Source: Rhizobium halophilum (GTDB taxonomy: Bacteria > Pseudomonadota > Alphaproteobacteria > Rhizobiales > Rhizobiaceae). From it: a stretch of DNA of 64,000 nt. The stretch covers positions 208,126 through 272,125 of the forward strand of contig NZ_JAKJHS010000004.1 of NCBI RefSeq assembly GCF_021648825.1. The letters are read 5' to 3'. Every line of letters begins with the position of its first letter. Positions within the stretch are counted from its first letter, which is position 1. This document shows positions 1 to 9,800 of the stretch, in pieces. Under the pieces are notes generated by a model. That model worked only from the letters and a program-made list of their open reading frames with translations, was not told where the DNA came from and did no database searches. A program made the translations under genes and the position numbers.

Positions 1-680
1 GGGAGGCCGAGAAGCAGCGCGACAAAGACGAGCAGGCAGGCGATGCCGAACCGCCGCGGGACACGGAAGGAGAGGTGGGTCGCCTCGACCGCCGCACCGT
101 TGCGGCAAAGCATGAGGCCGGCGAGTGCGCCGGTGGCGATCGCCGCAATCTGGCCGAGGGAGCCCGCGGCGGCCACCACGATCACCACGGCCGCGAGCGC
201 AATCCCCGCCCGCGGCCGGTCTGGCGTCAGGCTCTTCGTCATGCCCCAGACGGCTTGGGCCACGACGGCGACGGCTACTAGCTTCAGCCCGTGCAGCAAT
301 CCCTCGCCGGTCGCGCCATCGAAGGACGTCGCGGCGAAGGCAAAGGCGAGGAGGAGCAGGGCCGAGGGCAGGGTAAAAGCTGTCCATGCGGTAAGCGCAC
401 CAAGTGGGCCGGCGCGCAGCAGGCCCAGCGCAAAGCCCACCTGGCTCGACGCCGGCCCAGGGAGGAACTGGCAGAGCGCCACGAGATCCGCATAGCCCGC
501 CTCGTCGATCCACTTGCGGCGCACCACCAGCTCCTCGCGGAAGTAACCGAGATGCGCGATCGGTCCGCCGAAGGAGGTGAGGCCGAGCTTGAGGAACACG
601 AGAAAGACTTCCGCGGGCGTGCCGCGTGCGGTGGTGCTGGTGGCCGATTCCGATGCGGGCGATCCAATGGGCTGCGGCAC
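1..680 (-). CDS. chrA: Chromate transporter ChrA, N-terminal part (cut by window edge)
   Basis: This is the 5' part of an inner-membrane chromate transport protein of the CHR family, which exports chromate and gives resistance. About 226 residues are visible, with no stop before the window edge. The first CHR domain shows the typical LGLTSFGGPIAHLGYF stretch, then a conserved KWIDEAGYADL segment and FLPGPASSQVG, which matches the family FxPGPxSSQxG motif. Several hydrophobic helices follow, and then a charged linker that would lead to a second CHR domain outside the window. The start is a GTG at 680; no better ATG is in frame upstream, so the start is tentative. The family is clear; the real substrate in this organism is not shown. 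Confidence 0.85.
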   Translation of the reverse strand, partial: MPQPIGSPASESATSTTARGTPAEVFLVFLKLGLTSFGGPIAHLGYFREELVVRRKWIDEAGYADLVALCQFLPGPASSQVGFALGLLRAGPLGALTAWTAFTLPSALLLLAFAFAATSFDGATGEGLLHGLKLVAVAVVAQAVWGMTKSLTPDRPRAGIALAAVVIVVAAAGSLGQIAAIATGALAGLMLCRNGAAVEATHLSFRVPRRFGIACLLVFVALLLGL

Positions 681-922
681 GGGCGAGTCTCTGCGAGCTG
701 GGCTGGCAAGGGGAAAAGAACGGACCGTGAAGCGGTACCGGTAGCGCAGGTGAAAGACAAGCGATTGATGGAGGCGTGCCGTTGGCAGCGACTGAGCGAT
801 GGAGCAGGCTTGATCCGGCCCGGCCGGCTATACGCCAACAGTGGCCATTGCGAAGGGAGGGTGCCTTGCTAGATTGACGTGACGACCGAGGGTCAGCAAA
901 CCGGATGCCAAAGGAGTTCATG

Positions 923-1267
923 ATGAACGATGAGGTGGCCTGGAAAACCGAGGAACGGCTGTGGCTGGAAGGGGTCGAAGCCTACGATGAGATTGTCGAT
1001 CCTGCTTGTCTGATGGCTTTCCCTTCCATGGGAGTGCTGCAGGCTACTGCTATCCGCAAAGGCCTCGAAGGCGCCTCGCGCTGGAGGTCCGTGGCGATGA
1101 CGGGCCGCGTGATCAGTCGAGCAAGTGACGATATTGTCGTACTGGGGTACACCGCCGAGGGACAGCGCGAGGGAGCAAACCCTTATCTCTGTTTCTGCAC
1201 CTCGACATATCGTGCAGGTGTTGAGGGGTGGAAGCTGGTTCAGCACCAGCAGACTCTCGCCAGATGA
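923..1267 (+). CDS. DUF4440/SnoaL-like (NTF2-fold) small protein
   Basis: The product is a soluble protein of about 114 residues that looks like the DUF4440 branch of the NTF2-like fold. It begins with an E-x-x-L-W-x-E-G helix, has a central strand segment ending in SRASDDIVVLGYTAEG, and closes with a strand carrying GWKLVQHQQT, which is the usual C-terminal pattern of these domains. The start at 923 is chosen because AAAGGAG at 910-916 lies six bases upstream; the ATG at 920 is possible too, and one at 905 would leave no room for the ribosome site. Members of this fold bind small molecules or catalyse diverse reactions, so no function is assigned. It stands alone between chrA and the proteasome-like gene, both on the other strand. 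Confidence 0.7.
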   Translation: MNDEVAWKTEERLWLEGVEAYDEIVDPACLMAFPSMGVLQATAIRKGLEGASRWRSVAMTGRVISRASDDIVVLGYTAEGQREGANPYLCFCTSTYRAGVEGWKLVQHQQTLAR

Positions 1268-1469
1268 ACCCCTGATCGAATGCCGCGCCGATAATGAGCT
1301 CGATCTCGCGGCATTTGAGCCTCGGCTGGAGGTCGTTATCATCAGGTTGGCCCGAAAGAGGACAAGCGGTGGCTTCCCGGCCCTGCCTTTGCGCTCTTCA
1401 CGATCCTATGAGTCAAGTCGCAAGTGGTGGAGACGTAGCGAAGGCGTTGCCCCTTCACGATCGTGGTGA

Positions 1470-2165
1470 TCAATCGAACAGCTTGGCGATAACCGCCTGT
1501 TCTGCGTCCTCCCACTGGCGGACCAACTCGCCAACCTCCTCGATCTCTTTGTCGCTGAGGTGGTGGGCACCCTCGGCATTGATCCGGCACAGGCTGAACG
1601 GCTTGCCGACGCTGGCAGAGGTGAGGTCGAGCGCGTGCAGGACGCGCAGCACCGCTGCGCAGCCAAAACGTACGGAGCGCTTCGTGATATGGAAGTGAGA
1701 CAGCAGTGAACCGGCCTGTTGGGCCATGGCTGCACCGCTGCCAATAGCATGGAAACCGATATCAGCGTAGTGCCCGATCATGCCCGAGGGCGTGATCTCG
1801 ATGATCCAGGGTTCGCCATCTCGCCAACCGGCGGCCATCACATAGGCCGAAGGCGTCCCGCCGCCCTCCTCGCCCGGTACATCTTCGATGAAAGTCTCGT
1901 AGTGATAGCGAAGGATCGGCAGAACCTGTGCCTGCAAGGCCCGGCCAATGTCCGGCGCTTCCAAAATCGCAGCGCTCTTTTCGTTGAAACAGCGTTTTAC
2001 ATCCGTCAGAACGGATCGTGCGCCGCTGCCGCCCCAGGCCGCGGTATTGCCCAGGGGATGAAGTTTCTCGGCAGGATACGTCATGCCTCGCCCCTTGTCG
2101 GTGATCTGGGAGTCTGATCCGATAACGACTCCATCTTCACATACGGTGGCAAGCACGACAGTCAT
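1470..2165 (-). CDS. Orphan proteasome-type (T1 family) Ntn hydrolase
   Basis: A 231-residue protein with the hallmarks of a proteasome beta-type N-terminal nucleophile hydrolase. The start at 2165 follows a good site (GGAAGGA) and gives an N-terminus M-T-V-V-L-A. After removal of Met the Thr becomes residue 1, the aspartate of GSDSQ becomes 17 and the lysine of PAEKL becomes 33, which is exactly the Thr1/Asp17/Lys33 catalytic set of HslV and 20S beta subunits. A later AIGSGAA segment (about 140-146) fits the conserved glycine/serine turn. It is longer than HslV (about 175) and lacks a propeptide. No HslU, Mpa or other unfoldase gene is near it. It may be an autonomous peptidase or amidase; the substrate is unknown. 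Confidence 0.75.
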   Translation of the reverse strand: MTVVLATVCEDGVVIGSDSQITDKGRGMTYPAEKLHPLGNTAAWGGSGARSVLTDVKRCFNEKSAAILEAPDIGRALQAQVLPILRYHYETFIEDVPGEEGGGTPSAYVMAAGWRDGEPWIIEITPSGMIGHYADIGFHAIGSGAAMAQQAGSLLSHFHITKRSVRFGCAAVLRVLHALDLTSASVGKPFSLCRINAEGAHHLSDKEIEEVGELVRQWEDAEQAVIAKLFD

Positions 2166-2562
2166 GTAGCGATCCTTCCAAGTTAGATGTCTTGGGTATT
2201 CTGTCGGACCCGTAATCGCCCGAGCATTGAACCTCGACGACCCAGACAATGCGATATGCCGCACTGTCCGCCCCACCTATACGCCGTCTAGCCCCGCGTC
2301 GTTCCACACGATGATCTGTATTCCACGAAGTCGCGGAACACAGACTCTCTGCAACTTCGCCCGGACGCTGGTTCGCGTCCCCATGGGCTATGAATGCCGT
2401 TATTGTGGTCGATTGAAAGCAGACACGCCGGGCGAGGGAGGTACCGCACCTGCGCACCAAGGAACGAGATAGCGTCGCTTCCACGTGGATGGTCGTCCCC
2501 ACCCCCTGTCCCGCTGTCGCACAACCCATTAAGCTGCGGGTCCACACAACCGGACCCCGCTT
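2166..2562. other. Intergenic region between divergent genes
   Basis: These 397 bases separate two divergent genes and must hold both promoters. I found no convincing small gene, tRNA or repeat in it. Open frames that cross it have no ribosome site and do not resemble proteins. The only clear structure is the hairpin at 2532-2562 next to the downstream start codon. Confidence 0.5.
2532..2562 (+). promoter_or_regulatory. Hairpin abutting the start codon of the MhqO-MhqD-like fusion gene
   Basis: GCGGGTCC at 2536-2543 and GGACCCCGC at 2552-2560 can pair with one bulged base, ending two bases before the ATG at 2563. No Shine-Dalgarno sequence is visible in front of that ATG. The structure could be an operator for a repressor or could limit ribosome access; both are inference. 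Confidence 0.35.
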
Positions 2563-4107
2563 ATGGCCGCATCCTCGTCTCCCACCGGCATCCACCACGT
2601 TACCCTGATCACCCGGCGAGTGCAGGACAATGTCGATTTCTACGTGGGCTTTTTGGGGCTCCATCTCGTCAAGCGCACCGGCGGGTTTGAAGATGCCGAG
2701 CAGTTGCATCTGTTCTACGGCAACAGAAAGGCCGAGCCCGGCACGCTCGTCACCTTCCTTGTCTGGGAAGACGGCGCCTCTGGGCGGGTGGGCAACGGGC
2801 AGGTGTCCGAGATCGCCTTCTCCGTGCCGCGCGATGCGATAGGTGACTGGCTGACGCGGGCGATCACCCACCGCGTGCCGGTGGAGGGGCCGCTGCATGA
2901 GTTCGGCGAAACGGTGCTGCGGCTGAAGGATCCGGATGGCATCATCGTCAAGCTGGTAGGTCATGGCGAAGCGGCAGCCGTTGTGGCAGCGCAGGAGCCG
3001 GCCGTCACCCGGCTGCGGGCGGTGACGCTGTTGACCGAAACGCCGGAGGAAACGGCGGCGTTCCTGTCCCGCTTTGGATACCGGCCGGGCCCCGTCTTGG
3101 GCAATCAGCAGCGGATGCTGTCCGATACCGATGCCGTGGATGTGCGCGACGCCACCGGCTACGTGCCCGGCATTCCCGGGACGGGAACGGCCGATCACGT
3201 CGCCTTCCGCGCCGGCGACGTTGCTGCGATCAAGGAGATGGAGTCGGAGCTTTCGCGGCTGAACTCCTCGCCGACCAATCTCCATGACCGCAAGTACTTC
3301 ACCTCGCTTTACGTGCGCGAGCCCGGCGGCACGCTGATCGAATACGCGACCGACGGACCGGGCTTTGCCGTCGACGAGGAGTCCGGGCATCTAGGCGAGC
3401 AGCTCTTCATGCCGCCGGGCGACGAGGCGCGTGCGCAAGACCTCAAGGTGTTCCTGCCGCAGTTCTCGCTGCCGGGCGAGCAGCGCATGCCGCGCCGCGA
3501 GCTGCCCTTCGTGCACCGCTTCTTCGTGCCGGATGCGCCGGGGGAGGAGACGCTGGTTCTCATGCACGGCAGCGGCGGCAGCGAGGCCGACCTGATGCCG
3601 CTGGCGCACCGGATTGCACCGCAGGCTATGCTTCTCGGTCTGCGCGGGCGTTCGGTGGAGGAAGGCTCGCCGCGCTGGTTCCGCCGGCTGCCGGGCGATC
3701 GTTTCGACCAGGCTGACATCCGCTCAGAAGCGGAGGCCTTTGCCGCTTTCGTGGAGGGCGCGGTGGAAGGCTATCGGCTGGACGCGGAGCGCCTGGCCTT
3801 TCTCGGCCTGTCGAACGGCGCAAACTTCCTGGCGGCAGTGATGGCGCTGTACCCGGGGCTGATCCGCCGGGCGGTCCTGCTGCGGCCGGCGATGGTGCTG
3901 GAAGACCCGCCGGTGGTGGATCTTTCGGCAAACTCCGTGCTGATGGTGAGCGGCCGGCAGGACCTCGCGGCTCCCTTGGCCCGGCGGCTGGAGGCATGGC
4001 TGCGAGACAGCGGCGCGAACCTCACCAGCCATTTCATCGACGCAGGCCATCAGCTCTCGGACGAGGATCTGCCGCTGGCGAAGGCCTGGATGGACGAGCC
4101 CAGCTAG
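2563..4107 (+). CDS. Fused ring-cleaving VOC dioxygenase and alpha/beta hydrolase (MhqO-MhqD-like)
   Basis: A 514-residue fusion. Residues 8-270 are two VOC (glyoxalase-fold) modules like the extradiol dioxygenases MhqO/LinE; the likely metal ligands are His12, His212 (in ADHVAF) and Glu260 (in GGTLIEY). Residues 315-514 are a phospholipase/carboxylesterase-type alpha/beta hydrolase like MhqD, with an HGSGG oxyanion segment near 335, nucleophile Ser417 in GLSNG, Asp467 and His496. In Bacillus the two activities are separate proteins of the quinone-stress regulon. Cleavage of a hydroquinone ring followed by ester or acyl hydrolysis in one polypeptide is therefore the best guess. The XRE-cupin gene follows 50 bases downstream on the same strand and may belong to the same response. 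Confidence 0.8.
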   Translation: MAASSSPTGIHHVTLITRRVQDNVDFYVGFLGLHLVKRTGGFEDAEQLHLFYGNRKAEPGTLVTFLVWEDGASGRVGNGQVSEIAFSVPRDAIGDWLTRAITHRVPVEGPLHEFGETVLRLKDPDGIIVKLVGHGEAAAVVAAQEPAVTRLRAVTLLTETPEETAAFLSRFGYRPGPVLGNQQRMLSDTDAVDVRDATGYVPGIPGTGTADHVAFRAGDVAAIKEMESELSRLNSSPTNLHDRKYFTSLYVREPGGTLIEYATDGPGFAVDEESGHLGEQLFMPPGDEARAQDLKVFLPQFSLPGEQRMPRRELPFVHRFFVPDAPGEETLVLMHGSGGSEADLMPLAHRIAPQAMLLGLRGRSVEEGSPRWFRRLPGDRFDQADIRSEAEAFAAFVEGAVEGYRLDAERLAFLGLSNGANFLAAVMALYPGLIRRAVLLRPAMVLEDPPVVDLSANSVLMVSGRQDLAAPLARRLEAWLRDSGANLTSHFIDAGHQLSDEDLPLAKAWMDEPS

Positions 4108-4122
4108 TCCCCTTGGCTGCTG

Positions 4123-4159
4123 TTGACTCCATTATCCGAGAAATGCATTCTCGGATAAT
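4123..4159 (+). promoter_or_regulatory. Perfect 12-bp inverted repeat (candidate autoregulatory operator)
   Basis: ATTATCCGAGAA at 4131-4142 is repeated in reverse complement at 4148-4159 around five bases. A TTGACT hexamer, a fair -35 element, lies at 4123-4128. The right arm overlaps the first base of the ATG at 4158. A regulator bound here would cover the promoter and start codon of its own gene, a common plan for XRE-family repressors. Confidence 0.6.
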
Positions 4160-4730
4160 GGAAGATGTACTTTCGCTGGATCGATCGATTGCAGAGCGGC
4201 TGCGTGGCCTCAGGGACGCGCAGGCATTGACGCTGGATGAACTGGCGGCTCGCTCGGGTGTCAGTCGCGCCATGATCTCACGCATCGAGCGGGCCGAGGC
4301 AAGCCCGACGGCAGCGCTCCTGGCACGGCTTTGCGAGGCGTTGGGGCTGACGCTCTCGACCTTCTTTGCCGAGAATGATGAACCTGCATTACCGCTCAGC
4401 CGGAGGAACGACCAGCGCTTGTGGCGCGACCCGCATACCGGCTATCTGCGCCGCTCCGTATCACCCCCGGGCATGCCAAGCCGGGTGGATATTGTCGAGG
4501 TGGAGTTTCCGGCCGGCGCGCGCGTCAGCTTTCCGCCGCGGGAGGAAAGCCGGGTGATGACGCAGCATGTCTGGCTTTTCGAGGGCGAGTTGCAGATGAC
4601 GATCGGCGAGGCGGTGCATCGGCTCGAACCCGGTGATTGCCTTTTCATGGACATCGGAGACGCCTTTGACTTTCACAATCCTGGCGACCGGCCGGCCCGC
4701 TATGCGGTGATCCTCGACCGGGGACGCTGA
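4158..4730 (+). CDS. XRE-family regulator with C-terminal cupin domain
   Basis: A 190-residue transcription regulator. Residues about 10-65 form a helix-turn-helix of the XRE type, with LTLDELAARSGVSRAMISRIE as the recognition unit followed by ASPTAALLARLCEALG. Residues about 105-190 form a small cupin barrel, including FEGELQMTIGEAVHRLEPGDCLFMDIG, the usual effector-binding module of this class. The start at 4158 is preferred over 4143 because the latter lies in the loop of the operator palindrome; neither has a clear ribosome site, so the mRNA may be leaderless. The GNAT gene follows 23 bases later and is probably co-transcribed. The ligand is unknown. Confidence 0.8.
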   Translation: MEDVLSLDRSIAERLRGLRDAQALTLDELAARSGVSRAMISRIERAEASPTAALLARLCEALGLTLSTFFAENDEPALPLSRRNDQRLWRDPHTGYLRRSVSPPGMPSRVDIVEVEFPAGARVSFPPREESRVMTQHVWLFEGELQMTIGEAVHRLEPGDCLFMDIGDAFDFHNPGDRPARYAVILDRGR

Positions 4731-4753
4731 AGCCACACAAGGAGAAACAGCAC

Positions 4754-5302
4754 GTGACGGCCATCATCCGTATCGCCGATGCCAGTGCCGCCCGCCAGGC
4801 GATGCCCGACCTTAGCGAGGTCTTGGCCGATTGCATCAACGGCGGGGCTTCGCTCGGCTTCATGCTGCCGTTCTCACCGGACGATGCCGCGGCCTACTGG
4901 CAGGAGATTGCCGCCCAGGTGGAGGCGGGCCACATCATCCTGGCGCTTGCCGAGATTGACGACAAAGTGGTGGGAACGGTGCAGGTGGGGCTGGCGACCA
5001 AGCCGAACCAGCCGCACCGAGGCGACCTGATGAAGCTTCTCGTCCACCGATGCGCCCGCGGCCTCGGCCTGTCGCGCCGGCTGATGCAGGCGGTCGAGGC
5101 GGAGGCGGCACGTCGAGGGCGGACGCTGCTGGTGCTCGATACGGCAACCGGCAGCGAAGCGGAGGCGATCTATCCACGTTTCGGCTGGCAGCGGGTGGGC
5201 GTCATCCCGGATTACGCCCTGTGGCCACAGGGCGGGCTCTGCGACACGACGGTGTTCTACAAGCGGATCGGCGACGCTCGGGCGCCCTCGCAGGCCGCCT
5301 GA
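4754..5302 (+). CDS. GNAT family N-acetyltransferase
   Basis: A 182-residue acetyltransferase of the GNAT fold. The acetyl-CoA pyrophosphate loop is recognisable as ARGLGLSRRLMQAVEAEA near residues 102-117, preceded by the beta-4 strand GDLMKLLVH, and followed by LLVLDTATGSEAEAIYPRFGW, the usual motif for the last part of the domain. The start is a GTG with AAGGAG nine bases upstream. It sits directly behind the XRE-cupin gene, a pairing in which the acetyltransferase is often the target of the regulator. The acceptor could be an antibiotic, amine or amino acid; the sequence does not decide. Confidence 0.8.
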   Translation: MTAIIRIADASAARQAMPDLSEVLADCINGGASLGFMLPFSPDDAAAYWQEIAAQVEAGHIILALAEIDDKVVGTVQVGLATKPNQPHRGDLMKLLVHRCARGLGLSRRLMQAVEAEAARRGRTLLVLDTATGSEAEAIYPRFGWQRVGVIPDYALWPQGGLCDTTVFYKRIGDARAPSQAA

Positions 5303-5450
5303 TCCGCACGGCTCAGTCCGTTCGGTGAAGCCATGGAAGTACGACCGCCAGAACAGGCCAGTCATCAAGACGACAGCCAGCGAAAAGAAGGAACGGAACG
5401 CGGCCACGTGGGTTAGCCATCTGTCCCCCAAGAAACAAAACGGAGGCACT

Positions 5451-5621
5451 ATGAGCAAGACCGATGTCAAGGAAGCCATCAAGCGCGCCGAAAAGCAGGT
5501 GGAAAACACCAGCGGCGGCGGCCATCTCGGCGGCACCTATTATGGCCAGGAACCGGACGGCAAGACGTCGTCGAGCAACTCCAACGTTGGACGAAACCGC
5601 CCGAATTCCGGCAGTTCCTGA
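5451..5621 (+). CDS. Small hydrophilic protein of unknown function
   Basis: A 56-residue protein rich in Ser, Asn, Gly and Lys. It starts with a short helix-prone segment (TDVKEAIKRAEKQVEN) and continues with a Gly/Ser/Asn-rich tail that looks disordered. A strong ribosome site (CGGAGG) lies six bases before the ATG, and a GC-rich hairpin follows the stop at 5648-5665, so it looks like a complete monocistronic gene. I recognise no family. A larger in-frame start at 5325 has no ribosome site. Confidence 0.55.
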   Translation: MSKTDVKEAIKRAEKQVENTSGGGHLGGTYYGQEPDGKTSSSNSNVGRNRPNSGSS

Positions 5622-5647
5622 TCGCCGACGAGAACAGGATAACGAAA

Positions 5648-5665
5648 GCCCCGCACATGCGGGGC
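5648..5665 (+). terminator. Hairpin after the small protein gene
   Basis: GCCCCGCA at 5648-5655 pairs perfectly with TGCGGGGC at 5658-5665. The T-run that follows is weak, so termination may be partial. Confidence 0.55.
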
Positions 5666-5858
5666 TATTCCGTACTTGTAAAATATCCTCGGATTGCGAA
5701 CCGATCGTCAAGGTGTACCCACGGTCTTCGTAAAAGAGGGGTCAACAGTGCCCCGCTCGCGCACTTACGGGGTTAAGTCCATAAACCCGTATAATGACTG
5801 CGTTTGCGCCCGATAATGCGCATGCTGTGGCGTGGCTGGCCAAAATCGGAATGGTGGC

Positions 5859-6035
5859 TCATCTTACGGCAACGGGTTGCGCCGCAAGGTCCTTGGCCAG
5901 ATAGACCCGAGCCGCTGAAGGTCCGGCCTCCATTGTTGCGGCGGCATATCCGCCGCCCGCCAGTACAAGAATCAAAAACAGAACTGCGCTGCCGAGGCCG
6001 CCCTTGGCCTGACGCGGAGCGTGATGGTATGCCAT
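5859..6035 (-). CDS. Small single-pass membrane protein
   Basis: A 58-residue protein. It begins with a basic N-terminus (MAYHHAPRQAKGG), then has one hydrophobic segment of about 20 residues (SAVLFLILVLAGGGYAAAT) and ends in a short tail that would lie outside the cytoplasm. The ATG at 6035 follows a GGAGAG ribosome site six bases upstream, which supports expression. No homologous family is recognised. It is transcribed in the same direction as the TRAP genes to its right but is separated from them by a strong terminator. Confidence 0.55.
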   Translation of the reverse strand: MAYHHAPRQAKGGLGSAVLFLILVLAGGGYAAATMEAGPSAARVYLAKDLAAQPVAVR

Positions 6036-6117
6036 GAAGTCTCTCCGTGTGGTCCCCAGACAACGGATGAGCCGAGCGACGGTTCCCTTCCTCCAGGCGT
6101 CGAATTAGCCGGTGCTC

Positions 6118-6150
6118 AAATAAAAAAGCCCCGCGTTGCGGAGCTTTCAG
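6118..6150 (-). terminator. Rho-independent terminator of the first TRAP receptor gene
   Basis: Read on the minus strand, AAAGCTCCGC and GCGGGGCTTT form a stem around AAC with one mismatch, followed by a T-rich tail (TTTTTTATTT). It lies about 30 bases past the stop codon at 6178. Confidence 0.85.
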
Positions 6151-6177
6151 TGATGGGATGTTGTGCAGGGCCTGTTG

Positions 6178-8626
<2,449 letters not shown>

Positions 8627-8730
8627 TCAAACGCTACCCGCTTTGTCTAATCGTTGCGCAGGCCTCTGGTGGTGGTGGCGTGGTGGTGGCAGCCGAATGA
8701 ACCTTGAAGAGTAGGGTCGCATCGCATAGA

Positions 8731-8745
8731 TTAGAATAATTCTAA
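8731..8745 (+). promoter_or_regulatory. Irr-type iron control element (ICE) at mbfA
   Basis: TTAGAATAATTCTAA is a perfect inverted repeat with a three-base centre and matches the rhizobial Irr/ICE consensus (TTTAGAA-N3-TTCTAAA) at 12 of 14 defined positions, counting the two flanking bases. It ends 11 bases before the mbfA start codon and next to its GAGG ribosome site. Irr is known to repress mbfA under low iron in related bacteria. Confidence 0.8.
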
Positions 8746-8756
8746 TGAGGTTGCTG

Positions 8757-9749
8757 ATGTTCTTGCCGTTCTCTCCTTCCTTCATGTCCTCCCGCCGCAG
8801 CTTCGATTCCCTCAGCGAAGACGAAATTCTGGCCCTTGCCATTGGCGCCGAGGAGGAGGACTCGCGCATCTATCTCGCCTATGCGGACAATCTGCGTGAC
8901 CGCTATCCGGCCTCGGCGAAAGTCTTCGAGGATATGGCGGAGGTGGAGCAGGCGCACAAGAACATGCTGATCGAGATGTTTCGGAGCCGTTTTGGCGAAC
9001 TGATCCCGCTGATCCGGCGCGAACACGTGCGTGGGTTTTACTCCCGCAAGCCGGACTGGCTGGTCAGGAACCTGCCGCTGGAGGAGGTCAGACAGCAGGC
9101 GCAGGTGATGGAGGATCAGGCTTATCGCTTCTATACCGAGGCAGCCAAGCGCGTGAGCGATGCATCAACGCGTCGTTTGCTGGGTGACCTGGCGCTTGCC
9201 GAGCAGGGGCATGAAGAGATCGCGCGCACCCTCGGTGAAAAGCATGTCGGAGCAGAGACCAAGAAAGAAGAGGATGATGCGGCGCATCGACAATTCATCC
9301 TGACGTATGTGCAGCCGGGGCTTGCGGGGCTGATGGACGGTTCTGTCTCTACCCTTGCGCCGATCTTCGCCGCAGCCTTCGCGACCCAAGATACCTGGAG
9401 CACGTTCCTGATTGGCTTGTCTGCGTCCGTTGGCGCCGGGATCTCCATGGGGTTCACGGAGGCTGCGCATGACGACGGCAGGATTTCAGGCCGCGGTTCG
9501 CCGGTGAAGCGCGGCCTGGCCTCAGGGGTCATGACTGCGATCGGCGGCCTCGGACACGCGCTGCCTTATCTCATTCCGCACTTTTGGACCGCAACTATGC
9601 TTGCCGTCGTTGTGGTATTCGTGGAGCTATGGGCGATTGCTTTCATCCAGAACCGTTACATGGAGACGCCCTTCACGCGTGCAGTGATGCAAGTGGTCCT
9701 TGGAGGCTCCCTGGTCTTGGCAGCCGGCATTATCATCGGTCATGGATAG
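8757..9749 (+). CDS. mbfA: Membrane-bound ferritin-like iron exporter MbfA
   Basis: A 330-residue protein joining a ferritin-like (erythrin/rubrerythrin) domain to a VIT1-type membrane domain. The cytoplasmic half (about 20-155) has the repeated di-iron ligand motifs GAEEEDSRIY, AEVEQAHK, MEDQAYRFY and LAEQGHEEI. The C-terminal half (about 175-330) has several membrane helices with the conserved MGFTEAAHDDG segment. Family members export iron and protect against iron and peroxide stress. The start at 8757 is chosen because GAGG at 8747-8750 is correctly placed; an ATG at 8745 would lie inside the iron box. A perfect Irr-type box just upstream predicts induction by high iron. Confidence 0.92.
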   Translation: MFLPFSPSFMSSRRSFDSLSEDEILALAIGAEEEDSRIYLAYADNLRDRYPASAKVFEDMAEVEQAHKNMLIEMFRSRFGELIPLIRREHVRGFYSRKPDWLVRNLPLEEVRQQAQVMEDQAYRFYTEAAKRVSDASTRRLLGDLALAEQGHEEIARTLGEKHVGAETKKEEDDAAHRQFILTYVQPGLAGLMDGSVSTLAPIFAAAFATQDTWSTFLIGLSASVGAGISMGFTEAAHDDGRISGRGSPVKRGLASGVMTAIGGLGHALPYLIPHFWTATMLAVVVVFVELWAIAFIQNRYMETPFTRAVMQVVLGGSLVLAAGIIIGHG

Positions 9750-9752
9750 AAG

Positions 9753-9776
9753 AAGAGCGAGCCTGGGCCCGCTCTT
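9753..9776. terminator. Bidirectional terminator between mbfA and the BTLCP gene
   Basis: AAGAGCGAGCC and GGCCCGCTCTT form a stem with one mismatch around TG. It ends in TTT on the plus strand and TTCTTCT on the minus strand, so it can serve the two convergent genes. Confidence 0.7.
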
Positions 9777-9800
9777 TGAGCTTGTACAGAGATCTATCGA

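Noticed and set aside
1268..1469. Open frames between the DUF4440-like gene and the T1-type gene.
   Set aside because: They lack ribosome sites and continue into antisense of the neighbouring gene; the 200 bases look non-coding.
2137..3390. A 417-codon minus-strand open frame across the VOC-hydrolase gene.
   Set aside because: It overlaps both a real gene and the end of the T1-type gene, has no family features and no ribosome site.
8660..8695. GGT-rich stretch (GGTGGTGGTGGCGTGGTGG) between the second TRAP receptor and mbfA.
   Set aside because: It is a short low-complexity run without regular copy number or symmetry; no function can be argued.
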